In this document: piece after piece, positions 44,882-54,416 of the stretch | Position numbering within the stretch: the stretch's first letter is position 1 | How the letters are laid out: each line of letters starts with the position of its first letter | Assembly (NCBI GenBank): GCA_021803345.1 | Contig: JAJZLS010000088.1 | Span: 47,989 to 111,988, forward strand | Direction: 5' to 3' | DNA length: 64,000 nucleotides | From: Actinomycetes bacterium | GTDB lineage: Bacteria; Actinomycetota; Acidimicrobiia; Acidimicrobiales; Acidimicrobiaceae | Translations under genes and position numbers: made by a program | Notes under the pieces: model-generated | Told to the model about the DNA's origin: nothing | Database searches by the model: none | What the model saw: only the letters and a program-made list of their open reading frames with translations

Positions 44882-45733
44882 ATGCGAGTTGGTGTATTTG
44901 GCGCTGGAGGACAAATGGGAGGAACTGTTTGTCGTGCTGTGGCCAGCGATATAGAACTCGAATTAGTCGCAGCTATAGACCCAAGGCTGTCCGGGATTGA
45001 CCTGTCCCAAGTGACAGGCATTACCGGGACCGGCCTGGCAATTAGTGGTTCAAAGGAGCACCTCTTGGCTGTCGGAGCTGAAGTAGCAGTTGATTTTACT
45101 TCAGCTGACGTCGCTTATGAGAACATGATCTGGTGTGCCGAGAATAACGTACACGGGGTTGTGGGTACCACCGGGTTTACTGGTCAACAAATCGGAGAAC
45201 TCAAAGCGGCCTTTGAGGAATCTGAGGCTAATTGCATTGTTGCGCCCAATTTTGCTATTGGTGCCATTCTGATGATGCGATTTTCGGAGATGGCTTCTCT
45301 ATTTTTCGATACAGTTGACGTGATCGAATATCATCACGATTCTAAAGTTGATGCCCCAAGTGGGACTGCGATGGAGACTGCGAAGAGAATTTCCTCATAT
45401 CGAAACAGCAGAGAGAGGCCATTTGCTGCAGACCCTACCAAGAAATTGGTTCTCGAAGGTGCTAGGGGCGGCAAGTATGAGCAGGGTTTGAACGTGCATT
45501 CATTGCGGGTAAGAGGGATGGTGGCTCACCAGGAGGTTATATTTGGAACTTTGGGTCAGACGTTGACTATCAGGCATGACTCTTATGACAGGACCTCTTT
45601 TATGCCTGGAGTCTTATTGGCAATAAAATCTGTGTCTGGCGCTTCTGGATTTATGTATGGGATGGATTCGCTTATAGACGCCAAACTTGGACTAGGCGGT
45701 CATGGTGAAGGTGGTGATGAAATTGACTCCTGA
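44882..45733 (+). CDS. dapB: 4-hydroxy-tetrahydrodipicolinate reductase
   Basis: A 283-residue DapB with the NAD(P)H-binding GVFGAGGQMGGTV, VGTTGFT, APNFAIGAILMM and the active-site EYHHDSKVDAPSGTAME. It acts in lysine and diaminopimelate synthesis after DapA, encoded next. AGGGGG precedes the ATG. Its end overlaps the start of dapA. Confidence 0.95.
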   Translation: MRVGVFGAGGQMGGTVCRAVASDIELELVAAIDPRLSGIDLSQVTGITGTGLAISGSKEHLLAVGAEVAVDFTSADVAYENMIWCAENNVHGVVGTTGFTGQQIGELKAAFEESEANCIVAPNFAIGAILMMRFSEMASLFFDTVDVIEYHHDSKVDAPSGTAMETAKRISSYRNSRERPFAADPTKKLVLEGARGGKYEQGLNVHSLRVRGMVAHQEVIFGTLGQTLTIRHDSYDRTSFMPGVLLAIKSVSGASGFMYGMDSLIDAKLGLGGHGEGGDEIDS

Positions 45734-46676
45734 TAGTTCGAGCCGATTTGGAAGAGTGCTTACAGCAATGGCTACATCGTTTGATGAAAGCGGTGAGGTG
45801 GACCTAACGGGAACCGTCCGATTGGCAAAATGGCTTGTAGAAAATGGTACAGAGGCCCTGATTGTGACAGGGACTACTGGTGAGGCACCTACTCTTACTG
45901 ATGACGAAAAGATCTCTTTATGGGAGGCAGTAGCCAACGCGGTTACGGTGCCAGTAATTGCTGGATCGGGTTCAAATGACACTTTGCATTCGATTCACAT
46001 GACAAAGATGGCAAAAGAAGTCGGCGCAGCCGGAGCTCTGATCGTGACTCCATATTACAACAGGCCTCCTCAATCAGGCATTCTCGCCCACTTTGAAGTA
46101 GTTGCAAAGGCTTCAGATCTTCCGGTGATTATTTATGACATTCCTATTAGAACCGGCAGAAAAGTGGAACATCAGACATTGCTTGAGTTGATTGGAAGAT
46201 GTTCAAATGTGGTTGGTTTGAAAGATGCAAGCGGAGATCCTGGCAACACTGCTAAATTGGTTCCCGATTTGCCTGACTACTTCGAATTGTATTCTGGTGA
46301 TGATGGTTTAACTTTGCCACTTTTGGCGATTGGGGCGGTCGGCGTAATCGGGGTCGCTACTCATTGGGCAGCATTTGCATTTCAAGAGATGATCACCAGC
46401 TTTTTCGCAGGAGAATCGAAGCGCGCTGGGGAGATAAATAGAATTCTTATGCCCTCCTATGAATTTGAATCGAGGCCTGATGCTCCTAATCCGATGCCAG
46501 CCAAGGTTATGCTCAACACTTTAAACCTGAATGTTGGTGAAGCTAGGTTGCCGCTTGGCAAAGCGCCAGAATATTTGTCTCGGCTTGCTCAGGAGGTTCT
46601 TGACCGAACCAATATTGAGCTCAAGCACCTCGGGATAAAAACAGTAACCGCCTATGAGGGTTCAAATGTCAAGTGA
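45717..46676 (+). CDS. dapA: 4-hydroxy-tetrahydrodipicolinate synthase
   Basis: A 319-residue class I aldolase. Motifs are ALIVTGTTGEAPTLTDDE, APYYNRP-type TPYYNRPPQSG, YDIPIRTGRK and the Schiff-base Lys in VVGLKDASGDP. It condenses pyruvate with aspartate semialdehyde. The ATG at 45717 has AAGG upstream and lies within dapB (17-base overlap); an ATG at 45702 would add five residues. The stop overlaps rnj. Confidence 0.94.
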   Translation: MKLTPDSSSRFGRVLTAMATSFDESGEVDLTGTVRLAKWLVENGTEALIVTGTTGEAPTLTDDEKISLWEAVANAVTVPVIAGSGSNDTLHSIHMTKMAKEVGAAGALIVTPYYNRPPQSGILAHFEVVAKASDLPVIIYDIPIRTGRKVEHQTLLELIGRCSNVVGLKDASGDPGNTAKLVPDLPDYFELYSGDDGLTLPLLAIGAVGVIGVATHWAAFAFQEMITSFFAGESKRAGEINRILMPSYEFESRPDAPNPMPAKVMLNTLNLNVGEARLPLGKAPEYLSRLAQEVLDRTNIELKHLGIKTVTAYEGSNVK

Positions 46677-48333
46677 AGTAAAGGTTGTTTTTCTTGGTGG
46701 CTTGGGCGAGATCGGTAGAAATTGCGCCATAATTGAGCAAGATGGGAAAATGGTCATTTTGGATTGCGGCCTTATGTTCCCAAATGCTGATATGCCAGGA
46801 GTTGATCTCGTTCTACCCGATCTCAGCTACATCAAGAAGAATTCATCCAAACTAGTGGGGTGTGTTCTCACTCATGGACACGAAGATCATACGGGAGCTC
46901 TTTCGTTCTTGCTAAGGGATCTCGATATAACTCTGCCGCTATACGGTTCAGCACTTTCACTGGGTTTAGCACGGAATAGGATAGACGAGGCTGGAATGCT
47001 TGACAGATGTCAGCTGAATGTGGTTGAGGATCTGGAGATTCGTGAGATTGGCCCATTTAAGGTCGAGTTCATTCCGGTCGCCCATTCCGTTCCACACAGC
47101 TTTGCTTTGGCATTTTATACCTCACAAGGGGTAATTCTTCACTCGGGGGACTTCAAGCTGGATCTCAGCCCGGTTGACGGCAGAACTACTGATCTTGGCA
47201 GGATTGGTGCAATTGCCTCGAATCATAAGATTCGTTTGCTGCTGTCGGATTCTACCAATGCCGAAGAACTGGGTAGGTCGGAATCTGAATCCGAGGTTGG
47301 TAAGACTCTGACTCGTCTTTTCAGCTTGAATTCAGAAAAGCGGATAGTGGTGACTTGCTTTGCCTCTCATATACACAGGATCCAGCAAGTTGCAAATGTA
47401 GCCATTTCATCCGGGCGAAGAATATTCACCCTCGGAAGGTCAATGGGTAAGAACATTGCCCTGGCCCGGTCATTGGGACTCTTGTATATCCCTGATGATT
47501 TCCTGTTTGATATTGAACATGTGTCAAAGTATCCCGCCAGTGAAGTTTGCATTCTTTCAACCGGTTCACAAGGCGAGCCAATGAGCGCATTGACGCTAAT
47601 GGCATCGGGAGAAAACAAATGGCTCAAGCTTGAACAAGAGGACATGGTTATAATATCAGCAGATGTAATCCCTGGAAACGAGACCGCGGTTGGAAAAGTT
47701 ATTGACGGGCTTTACAGGAGAGGCGCAGCAGTGGTTCATGCCGGGGTTGATAAAGTTCATACGTCGGGTCATGCTAAGGCCGACGAGTTGAAGCTGCTAC
47801 TTTCGATTGCAGACCCTGAATATTTCATACCAGTCCATGGTGAGTTTAGGCATCTGTTTAACCACACCATGATTGCCAGAGACATGGGGGTAACTTCCAA
47901 CAATATTCTTCTTTGTGAAGACGGCGACGTAGTAGTACTTTCTGACGAAGGTATTGATTTTGCTGGTGAGGTTCCAGCTGGTTATCTTTATGTCGATGGA
48001 GTGGTAGGTGATGTGAACCGAGGAGTCCTCAGAGATCGCAAGGTTTTGTCAGAAGAAGGCGTAATCGTAGTTGTTGTGACGGTTGAAATTCAATCGGGTG
48101 AGGTTGTAACTGGACCTGAGATCATCACCAGAGGGTGGATTCACGCTGACGAAGCGGAGGGAATACTAGAAGAAGCAAAAGCTGAAGTAAGGAGATCCAT
48201 TTCTGATGCTGCGTCTCAAGATGCACTTGATCTGGATACTTTGCGGCGCCATGTACGCTCAGCTCTTGCCAAATATGTGAATAAGCAAACCAGGCGCAGA
48301 CCGATGATAGTCCCGGTCGTTTTGGAAGCGTAG
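46666..48333 (+). CDS. rnj: ribonuclease J
   Basis: A 555-residue metallo-beta-lactamase/beta-CASP ribonuclease. Zinc motif LTHGHEDHTGALSF, VAHSVPHSF, HSGDFKLD, and the C-terminal beta-CASP motifs STGSQGEP and HTSGHAKADELKLLL plus PVHGEFRHL are present. It has both 5' exonuclease and endonuclease activity in family members and matures rRNA and mRNA. GAGG lies ahead of the ATG at 46666, inside dapA. A 21-bp AT-rich palindrome follows the stop. Confidence 0.94.
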   Translation: MSSEVKVVFLGGLGEIGRNCAIIEQDGKMVILDCGLMFPNADMPGVDLVLPDLSYIKKNSSKLVGCVLTHGHEDHTGALSFLLRDLDITLPLYGSALSLGLARNRIDEAGMLDRCQLNVVEDLEIREIGPFKVEFIPVAHSVPHSFALAFYTSQGVILHSGDFKLDLSPVDGRTTDLGRIGAIASNHKIRLLLSDSTNAEELGRSESESEVGKTLTRLFSLNSEKRIVVTCFASHIHRIQQVANVAISSGRRIFTLGRSMGKNIALARSLGLLYIPDDFLFDIEHVSKYPASEVCILSTGSQGEPMSALTLMASGENKWLKLEQEDMVIISADVIPGNETAVGKVIDGLYRRGAAVVHAGVDKVHTSGHAKADELKLLLSIADPEYFIPVHGEFRHLFNHTMIARDMGVTSNNILLCEDGDVVVLSDEGIDFAGEVPAGYLYVDGVVGDVNRGVLRDRKVLSEEGVIVVVVTVEIQSGEVVTGPEIITRGWIHADEAEGILEEAKAEVRRSISDAASQDALDLDTLRRHVRSALAKYVNKQTRRRPMIVPVVLEA

Positions 48334-48355
48334 ATTATCCTCAATTCGATAAATT

Positions 48356-48376
48356 TATGTAATTATTAATTACATA
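48356..48376. repeat. 21-bp AT-rich inverted repeat between rnj and ftsK
   Basis: TATGTAATTA (48356-48365), one T, then TAATTACATA (48367-48376): a perfect inverted repeat with a single centre base. It lies 22 bases after the rnj stop and 57 bases before ftsK. The AT-rich, loop-free form suits a protein-binding site better than a terminator. Confidence 0.7.
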
Positions 48377-48433
48377 CTGGTAATTTAGTTACTAGATTCG
48401 TATATGCGACGATAATTACTGGCTAGGTTCAAA

Positions 48434-50860
48434 TTGGTGAGTCAAAAGGTTACAAGGACAACGAGGAGCAGTGCAACGACTGGTTCCCGGCATTCAAAAG
48501 CATCTTCCAAAAAGCGAACGGCAGGGCCCAGGAAATCTGCCCACAGCAGAGTTTCGCAGAATAAGACTCTGTTTGAGCACGTTACCTCATTGGATGATGC
48601 GTTTCGGGGAGTGCTCTATCTGTTTGTCTCTGTGGTGCTTGTAATATCGCTGTTGACATCATTCTTTGGTCCCTTGGGTAAAGATTTGGCGATTTTATCC
48701 GGTTCAATCTTTGGAATTGGGATCTATCTCGGACTGGCAGCGTTATTTCTTTGTGGTTTGGCTCTGGTACTTCCCGACAAGATTTCATTTGCTCGCCATA
48801 GGGGTTTGATAGGTTTTTTCGCAACCGTGTCTCTTGCATCGATACAGGGTGATCTCTATCAGACATTCAGTGGGCCAAAGATTCGGGTCAAAGGTGGAAT
48901 CTTTGGATACAGCATCGGTCACTATCTAAGTTTAGTTGCTGGCCGTTTTGGTGGTTTATTGATTCTGACTTTCGCGCTGGTTTTTCTGGTTTTAGCATTT
49001 TTTAGAATTGGGCCTCAGGCGGCAATCGTAGCAGTAGTGAGCCGGATCCGTAAATTTGTTGAAACCGGTGAAAGTGGCGAGGGATTCGATGAGTTAGGGA
49101 TAGAGGATATTTCTGTTGAAGCTCATCAACAGCCCAATCAACCTGCCTCACGCCGATCGCGCAACCCAAGGGTGTCTGATGCTGCTGAGATATTAGGCAT
49201 ACCGGAAGATAAGAGTGATTTGATACTTTCAGGTATGGTTTCGTCCTCGCCTGGAGCTTCTGATTCTAATCTGCTCAAGAACTCAAAAACTAAGGTACCC
49301 AGTTCCGACACGGTTGAAATGAATTTGGAAAAGGTGGCTGGCAACTGGAAACTTCCCAGCCCCTCTTTGCTTAAGCGTGGTGCAGTCAAGAATCTTGATA
49401 AAGACGAATTGACTATGCGCGGGAAAATTCTCCAGAATTCTTTGGCGACTCACGGGGTGCAGACAAAGTTGGTCGGAATGACTGTCGGACCAACGGTTAC
49501 ACGGTATGAACTGGAGCTTGGCGAAGGTGTCAAAGTGGCAAAGATAACCGCCTTGAATAAAGACATAGCCTATGCTATGGCCGCAGCCGATGTGAGGATA
49601 CTTGCGCCAATTCCAGGGAGGTCGGCTATTGGAGTTGAGGTCCCCAACCAAAACCGGCAGATCGTGAGCCTGGGTGATGTGCTGAATTCCCAGGAGGCAG
49701 TGGTAGCCATCCATCCCCTGGAGGTGGCATTGGGCCGCGATATTGCCGGGCGAGCGGTAATGGCAAACTTGGCTGAGATGCCCCACGTATTGATTGCAGG
49801 AGCGACAGGATCCGGTAAATCCTCCTGCATTAACTCCATTATCACCTCAATCCTTATGAGAGCGACTCCGGATGAAGTGCGGATGATCCTGATCGATCCC
49901 AAGAGGGTTGAGTTGGGTCAGTACAATGGCCTTCCCCATCTGTTGACACAAGTGGTGATAAATCCGAAAAAGGCAGCCAATGCGCTCTCATGGGCAGTTA
50001 AGGAAATGGAACGAAGATATGACCTGCTTTCTGAAGTTGGAGTAAGGGATATCACTGGCTATAACCAGATGATCGAGTCACTGGCGCAGGAGATGAGCCA
50101 GAACCCAGTAGGGTCAAGTTCTCCGGTCGATCAGATACTTGATGACTCCCCGTTATTCACTGGAAACAACGGAGGTACTCTTGAAAAGCTGCCATTCATA
50201 ATTGTAGTGGTTGATGAGCTGAATGACTTAATGATGGTTGCAGCCCGTGATGTGGAAGAGTCAATATGTAGAATTGCCCAGATGGCTCGAGCGGTCGGAA
50301 TCCATCTTCTCATAGCGACTCAGCGTCCCTCGGTGGATGTCATAACTGGAGTTATTAAAGCAAATGTGCCTTCTCGGATGGCATTTTCGGTTTCCTCACT
50401 TGCTGATTCCAGAGTCATTCTTGATCAGCCAGGTGCTGAACGCCTAGTCGGAAAAGGCGACATGCTGCTTCTTAATGCATCGTCTAATGTACCTCGAAGA
50501 ATTCAAGCCCCCTGGGTTTCGGAAGCGGAAGTGCGGGCTGTTGTAGGTCACTGGCTACGGTCTTCTAAGCCTCAGTACGTAGATGGGGTGGAAGGATCCG
50601 ATTCCCAAGGGGAGTTTGGTTTTGACGGGGATGATTCGGACGAATTGTTGGATCAGGCAATCGAGCTGGTTGTGTCGTCACAGCTCGGCTCAACCTCTAT
50701 GTTACAGCGGAAGCTGAGGGTGGGTTTTGCTCGAGCCGGTCGGATCATGGATTTACTTGAATCGCGGGGGATTGTCGGTCCTTCCGAAGGTTCTAAACCC
50801 CGTGTTGTGCTGATGAGCAAGGAAGAATTGGAGAACCACAGGGAAGAAGGTTATTTCTAA
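48434..50860 (+). CDS. ftsK: DNA translocase FtsK/SpoIIIE
   Basis: An 808-residue translocase. A basic Ser/Thr-rich N-terminus of about 55 residues precedes four membrane helices (about residues 60-200), a linker, and the motor: Walker A GATGSGKSSCIN, Walker B IIVVVDELNDLM, LLIATQRPSVDVITGVIKANVPSRMAFSVSS. The C-terminal gamma winged helix (STSMLQRKLRVGFARAGRIMDLLE) would read KOPS-like sequences. It pumps DNA through the closing septum and activates Xer recombination. The start is TTG (48434) or the next codon, GTG. Confidence 0.94.
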   Translation: MVSQKVTRTTRSSATTGSRHSKASSKKRTAGPRKSAHSRVSQNKTLFEHVTSLDDAFRGVLYLFVSVVLVISLLTSFFGPLGKDLAILSGSIFGIGIYLGLAALFLCGLALVLPDKISFARHRGLIGFFATVSLASIQGDLYQTFSGPKIRVKGGIFGYSIGHYLSLVAGRFGGLLILTFALVFLVLAFFRIGPQAAIVAVVSRIRKFVETGESGEGFDELGIEDISVEAHQQPNQPASRRSRNPRVSDAAEILGIPEDKSDLILSGMVSSSPGASDSNLLKNSKTKVPSSDTVEMNLEKVAGNWKLPSPSLLKRGAVKNLDKDELTMRGKILQNSLATHGVQTKLVGMTVGPTVTRYELELGEGVKVAKITALNKDIAYAMAAADVRILAPIPGRSAIGVEVPNQNRQIVSLGDVLNSQEAVVAIHPLEVALGRDIAGRAVMANLAEMPHVLIAGATGSGKSSCINSIITSILMRATPDEVRMILIDPKRVELGQYNGLPHLLTQVVINPKKAANALSWAVKEMERRYDLLSEVGVRDITGYNQMIESLAQEMSQNPVGSSSPVDQILDDSPLFTGNNGGTLEKLPFIIVVVDELNDLMMVAARDVEESICRIAQMARAVGIHLLIATQRPSVDVITGVIKANVPSRMAFSVSSLADSRVILDQPGAERLVGKGDMLLLNASSNVPRRIQAPWVSEAEVRAVVGHWLRSSKPQYVDGVEGSDSQGEFGFDGDDSDELLDQAIELVVSSQLGSTSMLQRKLRVGFARAGRIMDLLESRGIVGPSEGSKPRVVLMSKEELENHREEGYF

Positions 50861-50949
50861 TATCTTCTTCATCCATTTAGGTCTAGCTTGTTGTCTGAGT
50901 TTTTCGTCTCGAATTTTGCTGCCCATATATTTCTGGAGGTTTTAGGGTT

Positions 50950-52221
50950 ATGAAAAAAAATGATTCCTGGTTGAGCTCAACCTCGAATTCTTCCTACTAT
51001 AGGGGCAGCCGCAGGGGCGGGTCCACAAGGTCCGTGGCAAGATTTTCCCGACTGATAGCTCTGGTTGTAGTACTGTTAATTCTTGTTTCGATAGTACAGC
51101 TTCTTCGTTCAGTCCCATTGCCCAGGGCTTCGCAGACTCTCTCTGATGCTGTGATACCAGGTCAGAGACCGTCGTTGCCATGGCCCTCAAGTGGAGGTGC
51201 CGAAGTAGCAGTTCAAAATGTTGGGATTATTGGCTCGTTTAATCCCGATATCAAAATCCAGCTTGCTTCGGTTGCAAAGATAATTACCGCTTTGGTGATC
51301 GTAAAGGACCATCCCCTCTCATTGGGAAGTACCGGACCTTCGGTCACAATTACCTCCAAAGATGTAGCGAACTACCGGTATATGGTGAGCCAACAGGATT
51401 CGGTGATGGGTGTCGCGGTAGGAGAAACTCTCACCGAATATCAGATGTTGGAAGCATTGTTGATTCCATCTGCAGATAACATTGCTGTAAAGCTGGCTCA
51501 ATGGGATGCCGGCTCCACTTCAGCATTCGTGGCAAAAATGAATGCCTATGCCAAGTCAATTGGAATGAACAGCACAACCTTCAAAGATCCAGCCGGACTT
51601 AGTTCCGGTACCGTTGGCACAGCTCCGGATCAGGTCAAGGCGGGCTTGAAACTTCTGCAGAATCCAGTGCTGTCTCAGATCGTGGCCAAGCCACAAGCTA
51701 CTCTTCCCGTTGTTGGAGTTCAATTCAATGTCAATTACAACGTAGGTCACGATGGATTCGTTGGAATTAAGACCGGGTCAATCGGTTCTGCTGCAAATTT
51801 GGTCTTTGCGGCCACTGGGTCTTCGGGCTCAAAGGACCTGATTGTAGGTTCTGTAATGGGTCAGCAAGGTGTACAGCCACTCGCATCAGTGTTAAACCTA
51901 AGTCGAAATTTAGTCAACGCGGCTCGTAAAATTCCCACTCAGGAGCAGGTGCTGAAAAAAGGTCAGTTAGTGGGAACTATCAATGCGCCTGGAAATAAGC
52001 CGGTATCTGTTATTGCTACGCAAGGGGTCTCCTTTTTAGGGTGGCCGGGGCTCAAGGTAAATTACAAAGTGCGTTTTATAAAACTGCCAAGAAACATTGC
52101 AGCTGGTGCTAAGGTTGGAACACTCACTGTTTCGGTGGGTGCGCAGTCTCACACTGTTGAATTAGTCACTAGTTCTGCGGTGAAGGCTCCTTCGTTAGCT
52201 TGGCGACTTGAGAGGTTCTAA
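50950..52221 (+). CDS. D-alanyl-D-alanine carboxypeptidase (PBP5-like, S11 family)
   Basis: A 423-residue serine peptidase anchored by one N-terminal helix (about residues 33-52) after a basic cytoplasmic segment. Motifs: SxxK is S107-V-A-K110, KTG is K274-T-G276 (GIKTGS). The second motif reads S174-A-D-N (IPSADN), so the Asn of SxN is Asp or is shifted by one. It trims D-Ala from peptidoglycan stem peptides, a substrate supplied by the dap genes nearby. GGAGG lies about 10 bases before the ATG. Confidence 0.87.
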   Translation: MKKNDSWLSSTSNSSYYRGSRRGGSTRSVARFSRLIALVVVLLILVSIVQLLRSVPLPRASQTLSDAVIPGQRPSLPWPSSGGAEVAVQNVGIIGSFNPDIKIQLASVAKIITALVIVKDHPLSLGSTGPSVTITSKDVANYRYMVSQQDSVMGVAVGETLTEYQMLEALLIPSADNIAVKLAQWDAGSTSAFVAKMNAYAKSIGMNSTTFKDPAGLSSGTVGTAPDQVKAGLKLLQNPVLSQIVAKPQATLPVVGVQFNVNYNVGHDGFVGIKTGSIGSAANLVFAATGSSGSKDLIVGSVMGQQGVQPLASVLNLSRNLVNAARKIPTQEQVLKKGQLVGTINAPGNKPVSVIATQGVSFLGWPGLKVNYKVRFIKLPRNIAAGAKVGTLTVSVGAQSHTVELVTSSAVKAPSLAWRLERF

Positions 52222-52230
52222 GGAGCAACA

Positions 52231-53124
52231 GTGATTGCTAGGGTACCAGCTTCGACCGCAAATATTGGACCGGGATTTGATACCCTTGCTTTAGCAGTGT
52301 CGCTTTATCTTGAGGTGGAGTCGGAGCCGTCTACCAGTTTTCAGGTAACTGCTCATGGCTATGGTCACAATGGCCAGGTTGGGCAAGATCATTTGGGGGC
52401 CAGGGTTGCGGAATATGTGTTGGGGCACTCTAATGTTCACTTGACGGTCAGGTCGCAGATTCCATTGGGGCGCGGTCTTGGTTCGTCAGCTGCATTTGTT
52501 GCCGCATGCGCAGCAGCTCTGGAAGCTGAAGATCCATTTCAGGTCGCTTGTCATTTTGATGGTCACCCCGAGAATGCAGCAGCGTCTGTATTTGGCGGGT
52601 TTGTTACGGCAACGCGGATTGGGGATGGCTTTATAAGCACCAATTTGTTGCTAGATCCAGAGGTCGCTTTGGTGGCTGTGATTCCGGATCGTGAGTTGGC
52701 AACTAAATCTGCCCGGGGAGTATTGCCAGACAATATACCCTTTACCGATGCATCGTTTAATCTTGGGAGATTTGGACTATTAGTTGCTGGATTTGCTGAT
52801 ATTGACCATCTCAGACGGGAGGCCACCGAGGATCGTTTGCATCAAGATTACAGGAAGGCTCTTTTCCCTGAATCTTCCTTTTTGATTGAAGCTCTAATCG
52901 CTTCGGGATCGATTTGTGCCTGCTGGTCTGGTGCTGGACCCACGATGGTTGGATTTTGTCGAAAAGATGACAGAGAAGCGGTCGCATTGAAAGCAAATAC
53001 GTTGCTGTCGAGTAAAGAATCCGGGTATTCGGTAAAGGCGCTTGAGGTCGATAACCGGGGTTTGGTGACTTCAATGTCATACAGATCAGGTTTCGAACCG
53101 CTCGAGGTTGCTAGTTTGTTATAG
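52231..53124 (+). CDS. thrB: homoserine kinase
   Basis: A 297-residue GHMP kinase with VPASTANIGPGFDTLALAV at the start and the ATP loop PLGRGLGSSAAFVAA. GHPENAAASVFGG and a C-terminal CWSGAGPTMVGF complete the family pattern. It phosphorylates homoserine for threonine synthesis. The GTG start lies nine bases after the carboxypeptidase stop, and its stop directly abuts the rimO ATG. Position away from thrA/thrC is unusual but the family signature is clear. Confidence 0.92.
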   Translation: MIARVPASTANIGPGFDTLALAVSLYLEVESEPSTSFQVTAHGYGHNGQVGQDHLGARVAEYVLGHSNVHLTVRSQIPLGRGLGSSAAFVAACAAALEAEDPFQVACHFDGHPENAAASVFGGFVTATRIGDGFISTNLLLDPEVALVAVIPDRELATKSARGVLPDNIPFTDASFNLGRFGLLVAGFADIDHLRREATEDRLHQDYRKALFPESSFLIEALIASGSICACWSGAGPTMVGFCRKDDREAVALKANTLLSSKESGYSVKALEVDNRGLVTSMSYRSGFEPLEVASLL

Positions 53125-54414
53125 ATGACTGTTTCATTCTGGATTGAAACCCTCGGGTGCCCAAAAAATAGAGTTGATTCAGATAAACTTGCGGGAAGGC
53201 TTGGTACCTCCGGTCTTCGTCCGGCTGATAACTTTAAAGATGCTGATTTGGTAATTGTCAACACTTGTGCATTCATTGAAGCTGCCCGGATGGAGTCAAT
53301 CGAGACCATTCTTGAGCTTTCGGATCAGAAAAAGCCGAACGCTAAGGTTGTTATTACGGGTTGTATGGCTGAACGATACAGCGAAGAACTTGCTTCAGAA
53401 TTGCCAGAGGTGGATTTAGTCGCAGGATTTGGCCAGGAATTGCTGGATCCGGCGTGGTTTGAGCCAATTTCGGTTCCAGTTAAATTGTCAGTAAATTCGA
53501 ATCGGCCGGGCTCGAAATACGACTTCGATTTGCTCAACCTTTCCAGGCCACATGTTCAGACTCCTTGGGCATATGTAAAGATTGCCGAGGGCTGTAATAG
53601 AGCATGTGGGTTTTGTGCAATACCATCTTTTAGAGGAAAGCAACAATCTAGAACGATTGAGGCTATTGTTCAAGAGGTGGAGAGTCTGGACGTCAAAGAA
53701 GCGGTTCTGGTAGCTCAGGATTTAGCCTCATATGGCTCAGATCTTTATGGTTCTAAACTTCTTGCTGAATTGATTACAGCACTGAAGGATAAGGTTGATT
53801 GGCTAAGGCTTCTTTACATTTATCCTTCTGAACTTAATCAGGGATTAATCGAGGCCATTCTCAGCACTGGCATAGCCTATTTTGATCTTTCGTTGCAGCA
53901 CTCTTCCCGCCCACTTTTGGCCAGAATGAAAAGGTGGGGATCTGGAGAGAAGTTCCTTGAGAGAATAGAATATATTCGCTCCCTCGCTCCTGAAGCAGTA
54001 TTCCGATCCTCATTTATAATCGGTTATCCAGGAGAGACGGAAAAAGATCACGATAATTTGCTTCGGTTTATCAATGCTGCGGAGCTCGATTGGGCAGGTT
54101 TCTTTACCTTTTCAAATGAGGTTGGGACATATGCCAATCGTCTAGACGAAAAGGTCAATAGAGGGTTAATGATGGAAAGATTGGCTGAAGTGTCGGAGTT
54201 GCAAGACCAGATAACCGCAATGAAAAGAAGCAACAAAATTGGCACTGAAGTTCTTGCGTTAGTCGAGACTCAGGGAATTGCGAGATCTTACATGGAAGCG
54301 CCGGAAATTGATGGCGTTTTGAAGGTCGATCCGAACCTTCAGGTAGGCAGTTTTGTAAAAGTAAAGGTTACTGGTTCCGAAGGTCCGGACTTGTTGTGCG
54401 AAGTAGTGAGATAG
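53125..54414 (+). CDS. rimO: ribosomal protein S12 methylthiotransferase RimO
   Basis: A 429-residue radical SAM methylthiotransferase. The N-terminal UPF0004 domain has ETLGCPKNRVDSD and NTCAFIEAA; the SAM cluster is CNRACGFCAIP (Cys-x3-Cys-x2-Cys), followed by GKQQSR. ETLGCPKN and S/PSFRG separate RimO from MiaB, whose gene is at 57572. It modifies a conserved Asp of S12. A TRAM domain ends the protein. Confidence 0.93.
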   Translation: MTVSFWIETLGCPKNRVDSDKLAGRLGTSGLRPADNFKDADLVIVNTCAFIEAARMESIETILELSDQKKPNAKVVITGCMAERYSEELASELPEVDLVAGFGQELLDPAWFEPISVPVKLSVNSNRPGSKYDFDLLNLSRPHVQTPWAYVKIAEGCNRACGFCAIPSFRGKQQSRTIEAIVQEVESLDVKEAVLVAQDLASYGSDLYGSKLLAELITALKDKVDWLRLLYIYPSELNQGLIEAILSTGIAYFDLSLQHSSRPLLARMKRWGSGEKFLERIEYIRSLAPEAVFRSSFIIGYPGETEKDHDNLLRFINAAELDWAGFFTFSNEVGTYANRLDEKVNRGLMMERLAEVSELQDQITAMKRSNKIGTEVLALVETQGIARSYMEAPEIDGVLKVDPNLQVGSFVKVKVTGSEGPDLLCEVVR

Positions 54415-54416
54415 CA

